From assembly GCF_026627255.1 (NCBI RefSeq), contig NZ_JAPNLM010000022.1:1-64000 (forward strand): a stretch of DNA of 64,000 bases. Reading direction: 5' to 3'. This DNA is from Streptomyces antarcticus (lineage in GTDB: Bacteria > Actinomycetota > Actinomycetes > Streptomycetales > Streptomycetaceae). The notes under the pieces are model-generated. The model saw nothing but the letters and a program-made list of their open reading frames with translations. It was not told the DNA's origin and made no database searches. The translations under genes and the position numbers were made by a program. Below, one piece after another: positions 32,025 through 41,530 of the stretch (positions are counted from its first letter, which is position 1; every line of letters starts with the position of its first letter).

Positions 32025-33503
32025 TCAGCCGCGGCGGGCGAACGCGGCCACGTCGAGCGGCGTCCGCGCCGGGCGCCGCGGCGCGGTCAGCGCGATGGGC
32101 CGGCCGAAGCCGCCGGAGAGGGTGACCTCCCGGACCATCTGGCGCAGTGCCTCCTGGAAGCCGCCCATGGTGCGCCGGGCCGCCGCGGTGTCCACGTAGA
32201 GGGAGTTCATGTGCAGCCCCTCCGCGTCCCGCTGGAACCAGGAGCACGCCCCGTTGGCGCGCGCCGACCACACGTGCGTGGCGGGCCGCCACTCGTCGTG
32301 CCGTTCGGCGCCCCGGCACTTGCGCATGTCGATGTACGAGAAGAAGTTCACCGGGTACGGCCAGGACCGGGCGGCGAAGTCCTCGGGGGCCAGCAGCTCC
32401 CACGCCCGGACGAACGGCACGTCGATGTGGGCGATCATCTCGCCGAACCCGGCCCGGACCCCCGCCATCACCTGGCCGAAGTCCCGGCCGGGCGAGGCGT
32501 CGAACTCGATCGGCATGGTGTTCACGAACCAGCCCACCGAGTCCGCCCACGTATCGCGGCCGCGCTCGCTGACCGGCATCAGACCCCGGTAGACCCCGGG
32601 CCCGCCCGCCTCGCGCAGACACACCGCGACCGAGGCCAGCACCCCCATGAACGGCTTGCCGCCGACCGACAGGCACGTCTTCTCGAAGACCTCCGCCTCA
32701 CCCGGGTCGAGCAGCAGGGACGCCTCGTTGACGATCGGGTACATCCGGCCCGGCTCCACGCCGAGGTCCAGGGGGAACCGCGGGAAGAACTCCTCCTCCG
32801 GGCCCATGAAGGACTTCCAGTAGTCCAGCCGCTCGTCGTCGGCGTCGATGGACAGGTAGCGGCGGCGCTGCTCCTCCGCGAAGTCCAGGTAGCTCGGCGC
32901 GGCCTGGACCTCGATCTCCTCGCCGCGGCACAGGGCCTCGTACGCCGTCATCACCTCCTGGACGACCACCGGCATCGACATGCCGTCGCACACGATGTGG
33001 TCGAACGCGAGGTAGACCGTGGCCGAGTCCTCGCGGAGCACCGCGCCCATGACGAACAGCGGCCACGACAGGGTGTCGATGCTCCGGGTGAACCGCTCGA
33101 CGAGGAAGCCGCGCAGCCGCTCGGAGGTGTCGAACGTCCCCACGTGCTCGGCGTCGAGGGCGAGTTCGCCGGGTGCGAAGGGCTCGCAGGCGAGCTCCCC
33201 GGCCAGCCGCCGGAACGCGCACCGCAGCACCTCGTGGCGCTGCACGAAGGTGAGCAGCGCCCGGGCCAGGGCCGGCTCGTCCAGCGCTCCGGCCACCTCG
33301 AAGGTGACGGCGAGCCACGAGGCGACGGGGTCGTCGGCGGCCCGGCTCTCCTCGGCGACGGTGAAGTGCTTGTCCTGGTTGAAGGACGCCCTCCTGCCCG
33401 CCCCCTCGCCCCGGCCGTCGGCTTCCGCCGCCGTGGACCGCAACCGCCACTCGACCACCCGACCGGGTGCCACGTGGTGCATCTCCAGAGGAAACTGCCG
33501 CAT
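32025..33503 (-). CDS. stand-alone NRPS-type condensation domain protein
   Basis: This 492-residue protein is a single condensation (C) superfamily domain. The catalytic motif reads Asp168-His169-Ile-Val-Cys-Asp173-Gly; the first His of HHxxxDG is Asp, but the catalytic second His and the structural Asp are kept. Other C-domain segments include FVQRHEVLRCAF, DSVGWFVNTMPIEFD and MNSLYVDTAAARRT. No adenylation, carrier or thioesterase gene is nearby. It might acylate a carrier protein encoded elsewhere or act as an acyltransferase on a free substrate. ATG at 33503 is preferred because AAGGGA lies 8 nt upstream. Confidence 0.85.
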   Translation of the reverse strand: MRQFPLEMHHVAPGRVVEWRLRSTAAEADGRGEGAGRRASFNQDKHFTVAEESRAADDPVASWLAVTFEVAGALDEPALARALLTFVQRHEVLRCAFRRLAGELACEPFAPGELALDAEHVGTFDTSERLRGFLVERFTRSIDTLSWPLFVMGAVLREDSATVYLAFDHIVCDGMSMPVVVQEVMTAYEALCRGEEIEVQAAPSYLDFAEEQRRRYLSIDADDERLDYWKSFMGPEEEFFPRFPLDLGVEPGRMYPIVNEASLLLDPGEAEVFEKTCLSVGGKPFMGVLASVAVCLREAGGPGVYRGLMPVSERGRDTWADSVGWFVNTMPIEFDASPGRDFGQVMAGVRAGFGEMIAHIDVPFVRAWELLAPEDFAARSWPYPVNFFSYIDMRKCRGAERHDEWRPATHVWSARANGACSWFQRDAEGLHMNSLYVDTAAARRTMGGFQEALRQMVREVTLSGGFGRPIALTAPRRPARTPLDVAAFARRG

Positions 33504-33628
33504 TCCGTCATCCCTTCGCCCCCGAGTCAACCCCCAGGCCCTAACGACCCCCGGGCCGGGTAAGTGACGGAATCACTCGGGGCGGAGCCGGGGGAGCGCT
33601 GCGGCGGGATGGTCCGGCGGCGCGCGGT

Positions 33629-34612
33629 TCAGGCGCCGGAGCCGCCCGGGGCGCCGGCGGCGCCGTGGCTGTCCGGGCGGAGTTCGATGTGGTCGGGGGC
33701 GAGATCGACCGCGACGCGGTGCTCCATGCCGAGGGCCTCGAGGAACTTGCGGGGGAGCTGGACGCGGCCGGTGCGGTCGAGCATGACGTACTCGCGTTCG
33801 CTCACGGACTCGGCACCGTGTTCGTCGGTGACGGTGCGGCGCAGCACCTCGGTGCTGGTGCGGCCGTCGCGCATGGCGACCGTGCGCCGGACCTCACCGG
33901 CCACGAGGGGGTCGTGGGTGACGATGACCACGGTCGCGCCGAGTTCCCGGTTCACCGTCCGGAAGGCCTCGAAGACCGCCGCCCCGGTCTCGGAGTCGAG
34001 CTCGCCGGTCGGCTCGTCGGCGAGGAGGACGGCGGGGTCGTTCGCCATGGCCACCGCGATCGCCACCCGCTGCTGCTGGCCGCCGGAGAGCGCGGCGGGC
34101 CGGCGGCCGGCGAGGTCGGCGATGTCCAGGGCCTCCAGGAGCTCGGCGGTGCGGGCCGCGTGGCGCCGGGCCGCACCGCGCCGGCCGCCCCGCAGCTGCA
34201 TCGGGAGCGCGATGTTCTGCGCGGCGGTCAGGAAGGGGAGCAGGTTGCGCGCCGTCTGCTGCCACACGAAGCCGACGGCCTCGCGGCGGTAGCGCAGCCG
34301 GTCCCCGGCGGACATCTCCAACAGGTCGTAGCCGCCGACGGTGGCGGTACCGGCCGTCGGGACGTCCAGTCCGGCGAGAATGCCCAGCAGGGTGGACTTG
34401 CCGCTGCCCGAAGCGCCGACCAGCGCCATCAACTCACCCTGTGCGACGCTCATTTCGAGCCCCTGCAGGGCCTGGACCTCCACCCCGGCCGTGGTGAAGA
34501 CGCGGACCAGGCGGTCGCATACGATCGCGGTCCCGGCGGCATGCCCGCGGGGTGCGGCGGCGGCCAGCGCCCGCTGCCGCAGCTCCTGGTAGGTCGGCGC
34601 CTCGCTGCTCAT
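33629..34612 (-). CDS. ABC transporter ATPase with AbrB-like C-terminal domain
   Basis: The 327-residue product is a LolD/MacB-type ATPase: Walker A GASGSGKST, Q-loop WQQTARN, signature LSGGQQQRVAIA, Walker B AVLLADEP and the H-switch VTHD. After about residue 265 it carries an extra roughly 45-residue segment, REYVMLDRTGRVQLPRKFLEALGMEHRVAVDL, that resembles a SpoVT-AbrB fold (GRVQLPRKFLEALG). That domain normally binds DNA or dimerises. The ATG overlaps the stop of the upstream permease (ATGA), so the permease and ATPase are co-translated. Export of lipids, peptides or lipoproteins is the usual role of this ABC class. Confidence 0.88.
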   Translation of the reverse strand: MSSEAPTYQELRQRALAAAAPRGHAAGTAIVCDRLVRVFTTAGVEVQALQGLEMSVAQGELMALVGASGSGKSTLLGILAGLDVPTAGTATVGGYDLLEMSAGDRLRYRREAVGFVWQQTARNLLPFLTAAQNIALPMQLRGGRRGAARRHAARTAELLEALDIADLAGRRPAALSGGQQQRVAIAVAMANDPAVLLADEPTGELDSETGAAVFEAFRTVNRELGATVVIVTHDPLVAGEVRRTVAMRDGRTSTEVLRRTVTDEHGAESVSEREYVMLDRTGRVQLPRKFLEALGMEHRVAVDLAPDHIELRPDSHGAAGAPGGSGA

Positions 34613-37347
34613 CGCTGGTCTCCCGCTCTCAACTCGGTGGTGATCTGTCGCCTGCCGGATATCGCTGCCTCGGCCAGTACGACCGCCGACACCAGGCCCG
34701 CCAGGCCCAGCGACTGGGACAGTACGGGCCACACGTCCGGCCGCAGCCCGGTCGGCACCGGCGAGCCGACGAGTGTGGACAGGTCCACGGCCGGCCCGAG
34801 CAGGGCCACCGCCGCCAGTGCCACCAGCGCACCGCCGAACGAGGCGGCCAGAGCCTGCGGCAGGGCCTCCGCCAGGATCAGCGCCACACCCTGCCGGGGC
34901 CGCAGGCCCATGGTGCGCAACCGGGCCAGCAGCGCGGCCCGTTCGGGCGCGGCCCGGACCAGGGTCAGCAGGACGGCCAGCAGGGCGAACCCCGCCGCGC
35001 CCGCCAGCGAGGCCCAGAACAGCCGGCCGGCCGACCGCTGGAGCGGGTCCGCGGCCAGCCCGGCCACGATGCCGGAGCTGGTGGCGGTCCGGTACTGCTC
35101 CGCCGTCGCCCCCGCAACGGTGGCGGTGACCAGCCCCGCGAGCCGGGCATCGTCGGTGAGGCCGGTCGCGAACCACCGGTTGGGCCGGGCGGACCCGGGC
35201 ACGGCCGCGGCCGCCGGCCCGGCCGGCAGCACGATCGTGGCCTTCGCGGAGCCGTCCAGCGCGGGCGTCCCGTCGACCACGGCGGCGGCCCTGACCCGGA
35301 GCTCGTCACCGCCGATCCGCAGCCGCAGCGCCTCCGGGGCCGCTCCCGCCGGGCCGACGAGATCGCTGCTGAACAGCGCCGGCACGGGGGAGCCGGGGCC
35401 GCCCGCCGCGAGGACGGCCGGATCGAAGCCGCCGCGCCCGGCCGTCCGGGCCAGCTCGGCGTACGCCACCGGATCGGCGACGACCACCGTGACGTGGGGG
35501 GAGCCCTGGGCGGCGGCGAACAGGAACGCGTCGTCGCTCGTCCACACGGGTACGGAGGTACGCACTCCCGGCAGCGCGGCGGCGGCCCGGACCAGCTCCT
35601 GCGGCAGGGGCTCACCCTCCCGCGCGAGGATCCGGCTGTCCCCGCCGACGGCCTGCCGGGCCGCCTCCAGCCGGGAGGAGTCCACCGAGCCCAGCACGGT
35701 GACCCCGAACCCGGCGGTGGTCACCGCCAGCAGCAGCGCCACCAGCGGCAGTACCGACGGCCGCGCGCGCCCCCCGGTACCCCGGGCCGCGCGGGCCAGC
35801 CCGAGGAAACCGACCACACCGCGCCGCCGGGCCGCGGCCCGGGCCAGCGCCCCGACGAGCACGGGCTGGACGCGGGCCAGGAACAGCCCGCCGGACAGCG
35901 CCAGCAGCAGCGGCGCCGCGACCAGCAGCGGGTCCAGCCCGGCCCCGGCCGGGGCGATCCCGCGGCGGCGCACCTCGAAGACGGCCGCGGCGGTGGCGGC
36001 CACGACGAGCAGCTCGGCGACGAGCCGCCGCCGGGGGCTGCGCCCGCGCGGCGCGGACAGCAGTACGAAGGCCCGTACGGGGAAGGCCAGCAGGGCCAGG
36101 AGCGCGACCGCCGAGGCGGCGAGCAGCGAGGCCGTCGCCCGCGGGGCCGGCAGCAGGACGAGGGCGAGCCAGCAGGCGAGCGCGGAGGCGGGCAGCACGG
36201 TGACGGCGCCCTCCCCGAGCAGGCGGCGCACGATGGACCGGCGCGAACCGCCGCGCGCGAGCAGCAGCCGCAGCTCGGCCTCACGCCGGTCGCCGCCGAG
36301 CGCGGCGGCCAGGCAGAACACCACGGCCGCCACCCCGGCGACGCCGGCCGGGCCGATCGCCGCGAGCGGCGCGGCCGCCCGCTGCCGGGCCTCGGCCCGC
36401 GCGAACAGCTCGGGCAGGCGCGAGGTGATGCGCAGGTCCGGCCGCTTGACGGCGAGGGCCAGCGCGGAGGCGGTGGGGCCGGCGACGAACGCGGCGACCT
36501 CCCGTTCGACACCGGGCATCCGGTCGGCGCGCAGGACCGAGGTGTCCACCGGGAGCCGCCAGAAGTAGTCGGCGCCGCGGCCCCAGGGCGCCAGCCGGTC
36601 GATGGAGTCTGACCCGACGACGCCGGCGGTCTCCCAGAAGATCTTCGGCTCCGGCGGCACCGTCACGTTCTCGCAGGCCTTGGTCAGGCAGGGGAGGTCG
36701 GTCCAGTAGGCGTCGGCGGGGTCGGCGTCGTAGAGGCCGACGACCTCGGCCCGGTCGCTCACGCCGAGGTCGGCAACGGATTCCAGCACCGTGCCCAGCG
36801 GGGCCCGGAGGGTCTCGGAGGCCTTGCGGGACAGGGCGACCGGGACCGGCGCGCCGGGCGCCCCGCCCTCCGGCCAGCGGCCGGCCACCAGCCGGGTGTG
36901 GGCCGCGATCCCGGGCAGGTGCAGCAGGCTGAGGCGCGGGGCGACGCCCTCGGGCCGGTCCAGGCCCGGGTTGGCGAGGGAGCGGCCCTGCAACGCGCGT
37001 ACGCCGTGCACCGGGCCGCTCGGGTCGAGCCGGAAGGCGCCGCCGGTGCGCGCACGCAGCTCCGCCAGAACGGAGTCCATGTCCGCCGGCGTCAGCTGTC
37101 CGTACCGTGCGGAGGCGACGGCGGTCAGGCTCGTCTCGCTCGGCCCCCGCTCGTGCAGGTGGGAGCGCAGGGCGTGGTCGGCGCTCCGGTCCACGGCCCG
37201 CGGGAGCGCGGCCGCCAGCAGTACGGCGACGAACGCCAGGGCGGCGGCGAGGAGCGCGGCCAGCGGGGCCGCGCGCAGCCGGGTCCGCACCCAGGGCGCG
37301 GGCCGGGACCGTCGTCGCTCGCCGGCGGTGGGGGCCGGGCCGGTCAC
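34609..37347 (-). CDS. FtsX-like ABC permease (large)
   Basis: This 912-residue membrane protein has an N-terminal helix (LAALLAAALAFVAVLLAAALP) and a roughly 280-residue extracellular region with a Cys pair (DLPCLTKACEN). It has two sets of helices typical of the long MacB/FtsX permeases with two FtsX units (GVAGVAAVVFCLAAALGGDRREAELRLLLARGGSRR; later GAAGFALLAVLLTLVRAAPERAALLARLRTMGLRPRQ). GTG at 37347 overlaps the stop of the upstream permease (GTGA). It is the middle gene of a three-gene operon with two giant permeases and an ATPase. Confidence 0.88.
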   Translation of the reverse strand: MTGPAPTAGERRRSRPAPWVRTRLRAAPLAALLAAALAFVAVLLAAALPRAVDRSADHALRSHLHERGPSETSLTAVASARYGQLTPADMDSVLAELRARTGGAFRLDPSGPVHGVRALQGRSLANPGLDRPEGVAPRLSLLHLPGIAAHTRLVAGRWPEGGAPGAPVPVALSRKASETLRAPLGTVLESVADLGVSDRAEVVGLYDADPADAYWTDLPCLTKACENVTVPPEPKIFWETAGVVGSDSIDRLAPWGRGADYFWRLPVDTSVLRADRMPGVEREVAAFVAGPTASALALAVKRPDLRITSRLPELFARAEARQRAAAPLAAIGPAGVAGVAAVVFCLAAALGGDRREAELRLLLARGGSRRSIVRRLLGEGAVTVLPASALACWLALVLLPAPRATASLLAASAVALLALLAFPVRAFVLLSAPRGRSPRRRLVAELLVVAATAAAVFEVRRRGIAPAGAGLDPLLVAAPLLLALSGGLFLARVQPVLVGALARAAARRRGVVGFLGLARAARGTGGRARPSVLPLVALLLAVTTAGFGVTVLGSVDSSRLEAARQAVGGDSRILAREGEPLPQELVRAAAALPGVRTSVPVWTSDDAFLFAAAQGSPHVTVVVADPVAYAELARTAGRGGFDPAVLAAGGPGSPVPALFSSDLVGPAGAAPEALRLRIGGDELRVRAAAVVDGTPALDGSAKATIVLPAGPAAAAVPGSARPNRWFATGLTDDARLAGLVTATVAGATAEQYRTATSSGIVAGLAADPLQRSAGRLFWASLAGAAGFALLAVLLTLVRAAPERAALLARLRTMGLRPRQGVALILAEALPQALAASFGGALVALAAVALLGPAVDLSTLVGSPVPTGLRPDVWPVLSQSLGLAGLVSAVVLAEAAISGRRQITTELRAGDQR

Positions 37348-40300
37348 ATCTCCTCCACGTGCCGCAGCCGGGCGGCCACGTCTCGGTCGTACTGGCCGCC
37401 GAGGACGGCCGACAGCAGGGGCACCGCGCCGATCGCGGCGGCCATCAGCAGGGTCTGGGTGCCCGGCAGGTCCACCAGGACCTGCGGTACGGGCCTGCGC
37501 GCGGCCGGGGTCAGCACCACCAGCGGCACCACCAGGTGGACCACGGTGGCGCCCAGTCCCAGCCCGACGGCGGTGGCCAGGCCCACCAGCAGACCGCCTT
37601 CGGCGGCGGCCGTACGGGCCAGTCTCCGGCGGGGCGTGCCGAGCGCCAGCAGCACCGCGAACTCCGCGGCCCGCTCGCGCCGGGCGGCCGCGGCGGCCGC
37701 CCCGAAGCCGATCGCCGCCAGCACCGCGCAGGCCACGGCGAGGGCGGCCAGCGCGCTCTGCGGGCCCGCGCTCAGCGGGTCGTCCAGCAGCACGGCGGCG
37801 ACCTCCTCGCGCAGTTCCACCTGCTGTGACCCGGCGCCCGCGCGCAGTTCGGCCGCCGCGCGCTCCGGCGCGGGGTCGGACGGCGACACGGCGGGCAGCC
37901 ACCACTCGCCGGCCGGGGGCAGCTCCAGCCCGCCGCCGGCCGCCAGCAGCCGTCCGGCGGCGGCCAGGTCGACGGCGAGCGCGGTGTCGCCGGCCACCGG
38001 GAGCGAGCCGACGGCCGCGGTCACCCGGACCGGGACGGTGGCCCCGCCCAGCGGGACGGGGACCAGGTCGCCGACCCCCGCCCCGACGGCGGCGAGGTAG
38101 CCGCGGGTGGCGATCCCGGGCAGCTCGGGCGCGGGCGCCCCACCCGGGACCAGCCCGAGCTGGATGCCGCCGGCGGAGTCCTCGCCACCGCGGTAGCGCA
38201 GCCGCGGCAGCGCCGCTGCGCCGTCCGGCGCGGGCAGCAGTTCCGCGGCGGGGGCGCCGCCGTTCAGCAGCGGGGTCTTCAGGGTCCAGCCGGGAGCCCC
38301 GGCCGGCACCGGTACGGTCACGGACGGCCCGCCGGGGCCTTCGGCGACGCCGAGGCGGCGTACGGCCAGTTCCCCGGGGGCCGAGGAGTCCTCGGACGGG
38401 AACCGGTAGGTGCCGTACTCCGCGCCGTACGAGACGACCAGCCCCGCCAGCGACAGGGGGGCGGCGGGAGCGCCCAGCGGCGCCCCGGCCAGCGCGTCGA
38501 CGTCCACGGACACGGTGCCGTCCCCGGACTCCGGCAGGCGGAGCATCGGCGACCGGAACGTCAGCCCGAAGCGGTCCCGCAACAGCAGTCCGAGGCCCGC
38601 CCGCGAGGCACCCGCCGGCGCCCGCACCGTCACGTCCACATCGATCCGGTGCGGCCGTCCGGGCAGCTCGACGGTGTTCCCACCGGCCGGGCCGGCCGCC
38701 GCCAGCGGCCCGAACAGCTCCCGCATCGGGCGTCCGTCGCGCAGGTCGGCGCGCAGCGGCACCCGGTCGGCGACGGCGGCGGCGTCCAGCGCGAGCACCT
38801 GGGCGGGCTTACCGCCCGGCAGGTCCTGGACCGTGCGCACCACCGGGACGACGCGTTCGCCGCCGGGCAGCGCGGCGTACCGGCCGCCGCGGCCGAGGGG
38901 GTTCAGTTCGCTGCCGGAGATCCGCAGGCCGCCGGCGGTGGCGAAGTCGGCCTGGTCGCGCTGGGACGCGGACCAGGCGGTGTGCTGGCCGAGCGCCAGG
39001 ACACCGCTGGAGACGGCGAGTACGAGGAGCAGCACCGGCCCGGTGGACCGCTTCGGCCGGCGGGCCAGCTGCCAGCCGACGAGGGCCGGCCCGAGCCCGC
39101 TGCCGCGCGCGGCGATCCGCCCGCCCAGCCGGGCGGCGAAGGGCAGCAGCCGCAGGACGAGCAGGGTGCCGGCGCACATGGCCAGCGTCGGCGCGACGAC
39201 CAGCACCGGGTCGACGCCGAGCCCGGCGGGGTCGCCGCTCCCGTCCGCGGGGCCCCGCCCGCCGCCGTACCGGGCGAGCCGGCGGTACGCGAGGACGGCG
39301 AGGGCCACCAGCGCCAGGTCGGCGCCCGACCGGGCCGCCCCGGCGACGAGCGCCTGACGGCGGCCGCTGCGGCGCAGCGCGGCCGCCCCCGCGCCGCGCA
39401 GTGCGGCGGGCAGCGTGGTCAGCAGCACGCACCCGAGGGCGCAGGCGGCCGCGACCGGCCACAGCAGCCACGTACCGGAGGTGTCGAGGGGGACCGCGGA
39501 CAGCGGACCGAAGCCGGCGAGCAGGTCCAGCAGGGGCGGCGAGAGCAGCGGGGCCAGGACGGCGGCGGGCAGGGCGAGGAGGAGCGACTCGGCCGCGCCC
39601 AGGGCGCCCAGCCGCAGCCGGGAGGCGCCGCGCGAGGTCAGCAGGACCCGCTCCGGCTCCTGCCGGTCGGTCAGGAGACGGGAGACGAGCAGCAGCGCCG
39701 CCCCGGCCAGCACGGCCAGCTGGAGCGCGCCGACCAGCAGCGAGGAGCGGGCGACGGCCTGCCCGGAGCGCAGTTCGGCCAGTACGGCGGGGAGTTCCGT
39801 CTTGACCTGGAACCCGGCGGGGGTCTTCACCCCGGACCCCTCGGGGGCCCCGTCCGCCAGTCCCGCCGCACGGCCGCGGACCGCCTCGGCCCCGACCGCG
39901 TCGACGGCGGAGAAGTCGGGGTCCAACAGCGAGGCGCGGCCGTTCTGCGCGAGGGCGCCGGAGGTGAAGGCGGAGTCGTCCACCAGCAGCGGCCCGTACG
40001 TGGTGAACCCGCCGACCTGGAGCCCGCGCCCCCCGACCGGGTCGAGCCGCCAGTACGGGGCGCCGGGGTCGGCGGCCAGGTACACGCCGGTGACCCGGAC
40101 GGTGAGCGGGGCGCCGCCGAACCGGTCCTCCAGGCGGACCTCGGCGGGCAGCGCGGCCTCGGTCAGCCCGAGCCGGGCCAGCGCGGCCCGCGGCGCGGCG
40201 ACCGCGAGCGGGCCGGGCCCCGCGGCGGCGGGCAACTCGCCCGCGAGGAGGCGTACGCGCGCGCGGTCGAGGGAGGCGAGCAGGGTCAGGTCTGCCTGCT

Positions 40301-40631
40301 TGCCAGGGGAGGCCGCGCCGGGCAGCCCGTAGGGACGGCTGCGGGCCACGCTCTCGACGCCGACCGGCAGCCGGCCGAACAGTTCGCCGGAGAAGGCGCG
40401 TACCGCCTGGTCGTCGGCGGCGCGGGAGGCCGTGGCGTGCTCGGAGGTGACCAGCACGGTGGCGCGGGAGTGGCCCGGGCCCTGGAGGGCCTGCCGCAGC
40501 CCCGCCTCACCGACGCCGCGGGTGAAGGTGAACAGCGCCGTCAGCACGGTCGTGGTGATCAGAACGGTGAGCAGTACGGCGCCGGCGAGCGGCAGTCGCC
40601 CGCGCAGCCGGCGCGTGACGAAGCCGAGCAT
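37344..40631 (-). CDS. FtsX-like ABC permease (giant)
   Basis: The 1095-residue protein starts MLGFVTRRLRGRLPLAGAVLLTVLITTTVL. It carries a large extracellular domain and about ten helices, including the FtsX units AVLAGAALLLVSRLLTDRQEPERVLLTSRGASRLRLG and AAIGFGAAAAAARRERAAEFAVLLALGTPRRRLAR. It is likely the partner of the permease at 34609, since each FtsX polypeptide typically supplies half of the transport path, with the ATPase at 33629 or the divergent one at 40802. The substrate is unknown; mechanotransmission or lipid/peptide export are family roles. Confidence 0.88.
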   Translation of the reverse strand: MLGFVTRRLRGRLPLAGAVLLTVLITTTVLTALFTFTRGVGEAGLRQALQGPGHSRATVLVTSEHATASRAADDQAVRAFSGELFGRLPVGVESVARSRPYGLPGAASPGKQADLTLLASLDRARVRLLAGELPAAAGPGPLAVAAPRAALARLGLTEAALPAEVRLEDRFGGAPLTVRVTGVYLAADPGAPYWRLDPVGGRGLQVGGFTTYGPLLVDDSAFTSGALAQNGRASLLDPDFSAVDAVGAEAVRGRAAGLADGAPEGSGVKTPAGFQVKTELPAVLAELRSGQAVARSSLLVGALQLAVLAGAALLLVSRLLTDRQEPERVLLTSRGASRLRLGALGAAESLLLALPAAVLAPLLSPPLLDLLAGFGPLSAVPLDTSGTWLLWPVAAACALGCVLLTTLPAALRGAGAAALRRSGRRQALVAGAARSGADLALVALAVLAYRRLARYGGGRGPADGSGDPAGLGVDPVLVVAPTLAMCAGTLLVLRLLPFAARLGGRIAARGSGLGPALVGWQLARRPKRSTGPVLLLVLAVSSGVLALGQHTAWSASQRDQADFATAGGLRISGSELNPLGRGGRYAALPGGERVVPVVRTVQDLPGGKPAQVLALDAAAVADRVPLRADLRDGRPMRELFGPLAAAGPAGGNTVELPGRPHRIDVDVTVRAPAGASRAGLGLLLRDRFGLTFRSPMLRLPESGDGTVSVDVDALAGAPLGAPAAPLSLAGLVVSYGAEYGTYRFPSEDSSAPGELAVRRLGVAEGPGGPSVTVPVPAGAPGWTLKTPLLNGGAPAAELLPAPDGAAALPRLRYRGGEDSAGGIQLGLVPGGAPAPELPGIATRGYLAAVGAGVGDLVPVPLGGATVPVRVTAAVGSLPVAGDTALAVDLAAAGRLLAAGGGLELPPAGEWWLPAVSPSDPAPERAAAELRAGAGSQQVELREEVAAVLLDDPLSAGPQSALAALAVACAVLAAIGFGAAAAAARRERAAEFAVLLALGTPRRRLARTAAAEGGLLVGLATAVGLGLGATVVHLVVPLVVLTPAARRPVPQVLVDLPGTQTLLMAAAIGAVPLLSAVLGGQYDRDVAARLRHVEEM

Positions 40632-40649
40632 GTGCCTGTTTCCTCCCCC

Positions 40650-40701
40650 ATCCGGACCGTTGGTACCGGATAGCGGACGATGCTGCCAGATGCGAACGCA
40701 T
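40650..40701. promoter_or_regulatory. inverted repeats between divergent ABC genes
   Basis: ATCCGG (40650-40655) pairs with CCGGAT (40666-40671) around 10 nt, and ATGCGAACGCAT (40690-40701) is a dyad with perfect 5-bp arms and a 2-nt centre. ATGCGAA recurs near 40742. They occupy the 170-bp gap that must hold both promoters. Confidence 0.5.
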
Positions 40702-40801
40702 GGCGGAAGGGACTTGCGCGATCGATGTGACGGGTGAGCAAATGCGAAAGGGCGGCGTCTCGGACGCCGCCGGAAGGCCGATCGCAGGGGGAGCGCACAC
40801 G

Positions 40802-41530
40802 ATGACGCAGCACCGGGAGAGTACGTCGGAACCCATCCTGAGGGTGGCCGACGTGCACCGCAGCTTCGGCACCGCAGAGCAGGCCGTGCACGCGCTGCGG
40901 GGTGTCTCGTTCGACGTGCGAAGGGGTGAACTCACCGCGCTCAAGGGCCGGTCCGGCTCGGGCAAGACCACCCTGCTGAACGTGGTCGGCGGCCTCGACA
41001 CCCCGTCACGCGGCACCGTCTCCCTCGACGGCACGGACCTGGCGGACCTGGACGAGGCCGGGCTGCTGGAACTGCGCCGCGACCGGATCGGCTTCGTGTT
41101 CCAGTCCTTCGGCCTGATCCCGGTGCTCACCGCCGCCGAGAACGTCGGCGTACCGATGCGCCTGCGCAAGGTGCCGGCGGCGCAGCGCGAGGAACGGGCC
41201 CGCACCCTGCTCGCCCTGGTGGGCCTGAGCGAGCACGCGGGACAGCGTCCCGGCGAGCTCTCCGGCGGTCAGCAGCAGCGCGTCGCGGTGGCCCGCGCCC
41301 TGGCCAACGAGCCCGACCTGATCATCGCGGACGAACCGACCGGACAGCTCGACTCCGAGACCGGGCGGCAGATCATGGGGCTGCTGCGGGCCGTGGTGCG
41401 CAGCGAGGGCGTCACCGTCCTCGTCGCCACCCACGACCCGGTCCTGATCGAACTCGCCGACCGGGTCGTGGAACTGCGCGACGGCCGCGTCGTCGAGCGG
41501 CAGGGCGCGGATCAGGCGGCTACGGTCTGA
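40802..41530 (+). CDS. ABC transporter ATPase (LolD/MacB type)
   Basis: This 242-residue ATPase has Walker A KGRSGSGKTT, Q-loop VFQSFGLIP, signature LSGGQQQRVAVARALA, Walker B LIIADEP, D-loop and VATHDP. GGGGGAG lies 9 nt before the ATG; an earlier in-frame ATG at 40700 would reach into the dyad region and is rejected. It is divergent from the two permeases. Together with the ATPase at 33629 this gives two ATPases for two giant permeases. Its C-terminus overlaps the convergent STAS gene by 11 nt. Confidence 0.9.
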   Translation: MTQHRESTSEPILRVADVHRSFGTAEQAVHALRGVSFDVRRGELTALKGRSGSGKTTLLNVVGGLDTPSRGTVSLDGTDLADLDEAGLLELRRDRIGFVFQSFGLIPVLTAAENVGVPMRLRKVPAAQREERARTLLALVGLSEHAGQRPGELSGGQQQRVAVARALANEPDLIIADEPTGQLDSETGRQIMGLLRAVVRSEGVTVLVATHDPVLIELADRVVELRDGRVVERQGADQAATV

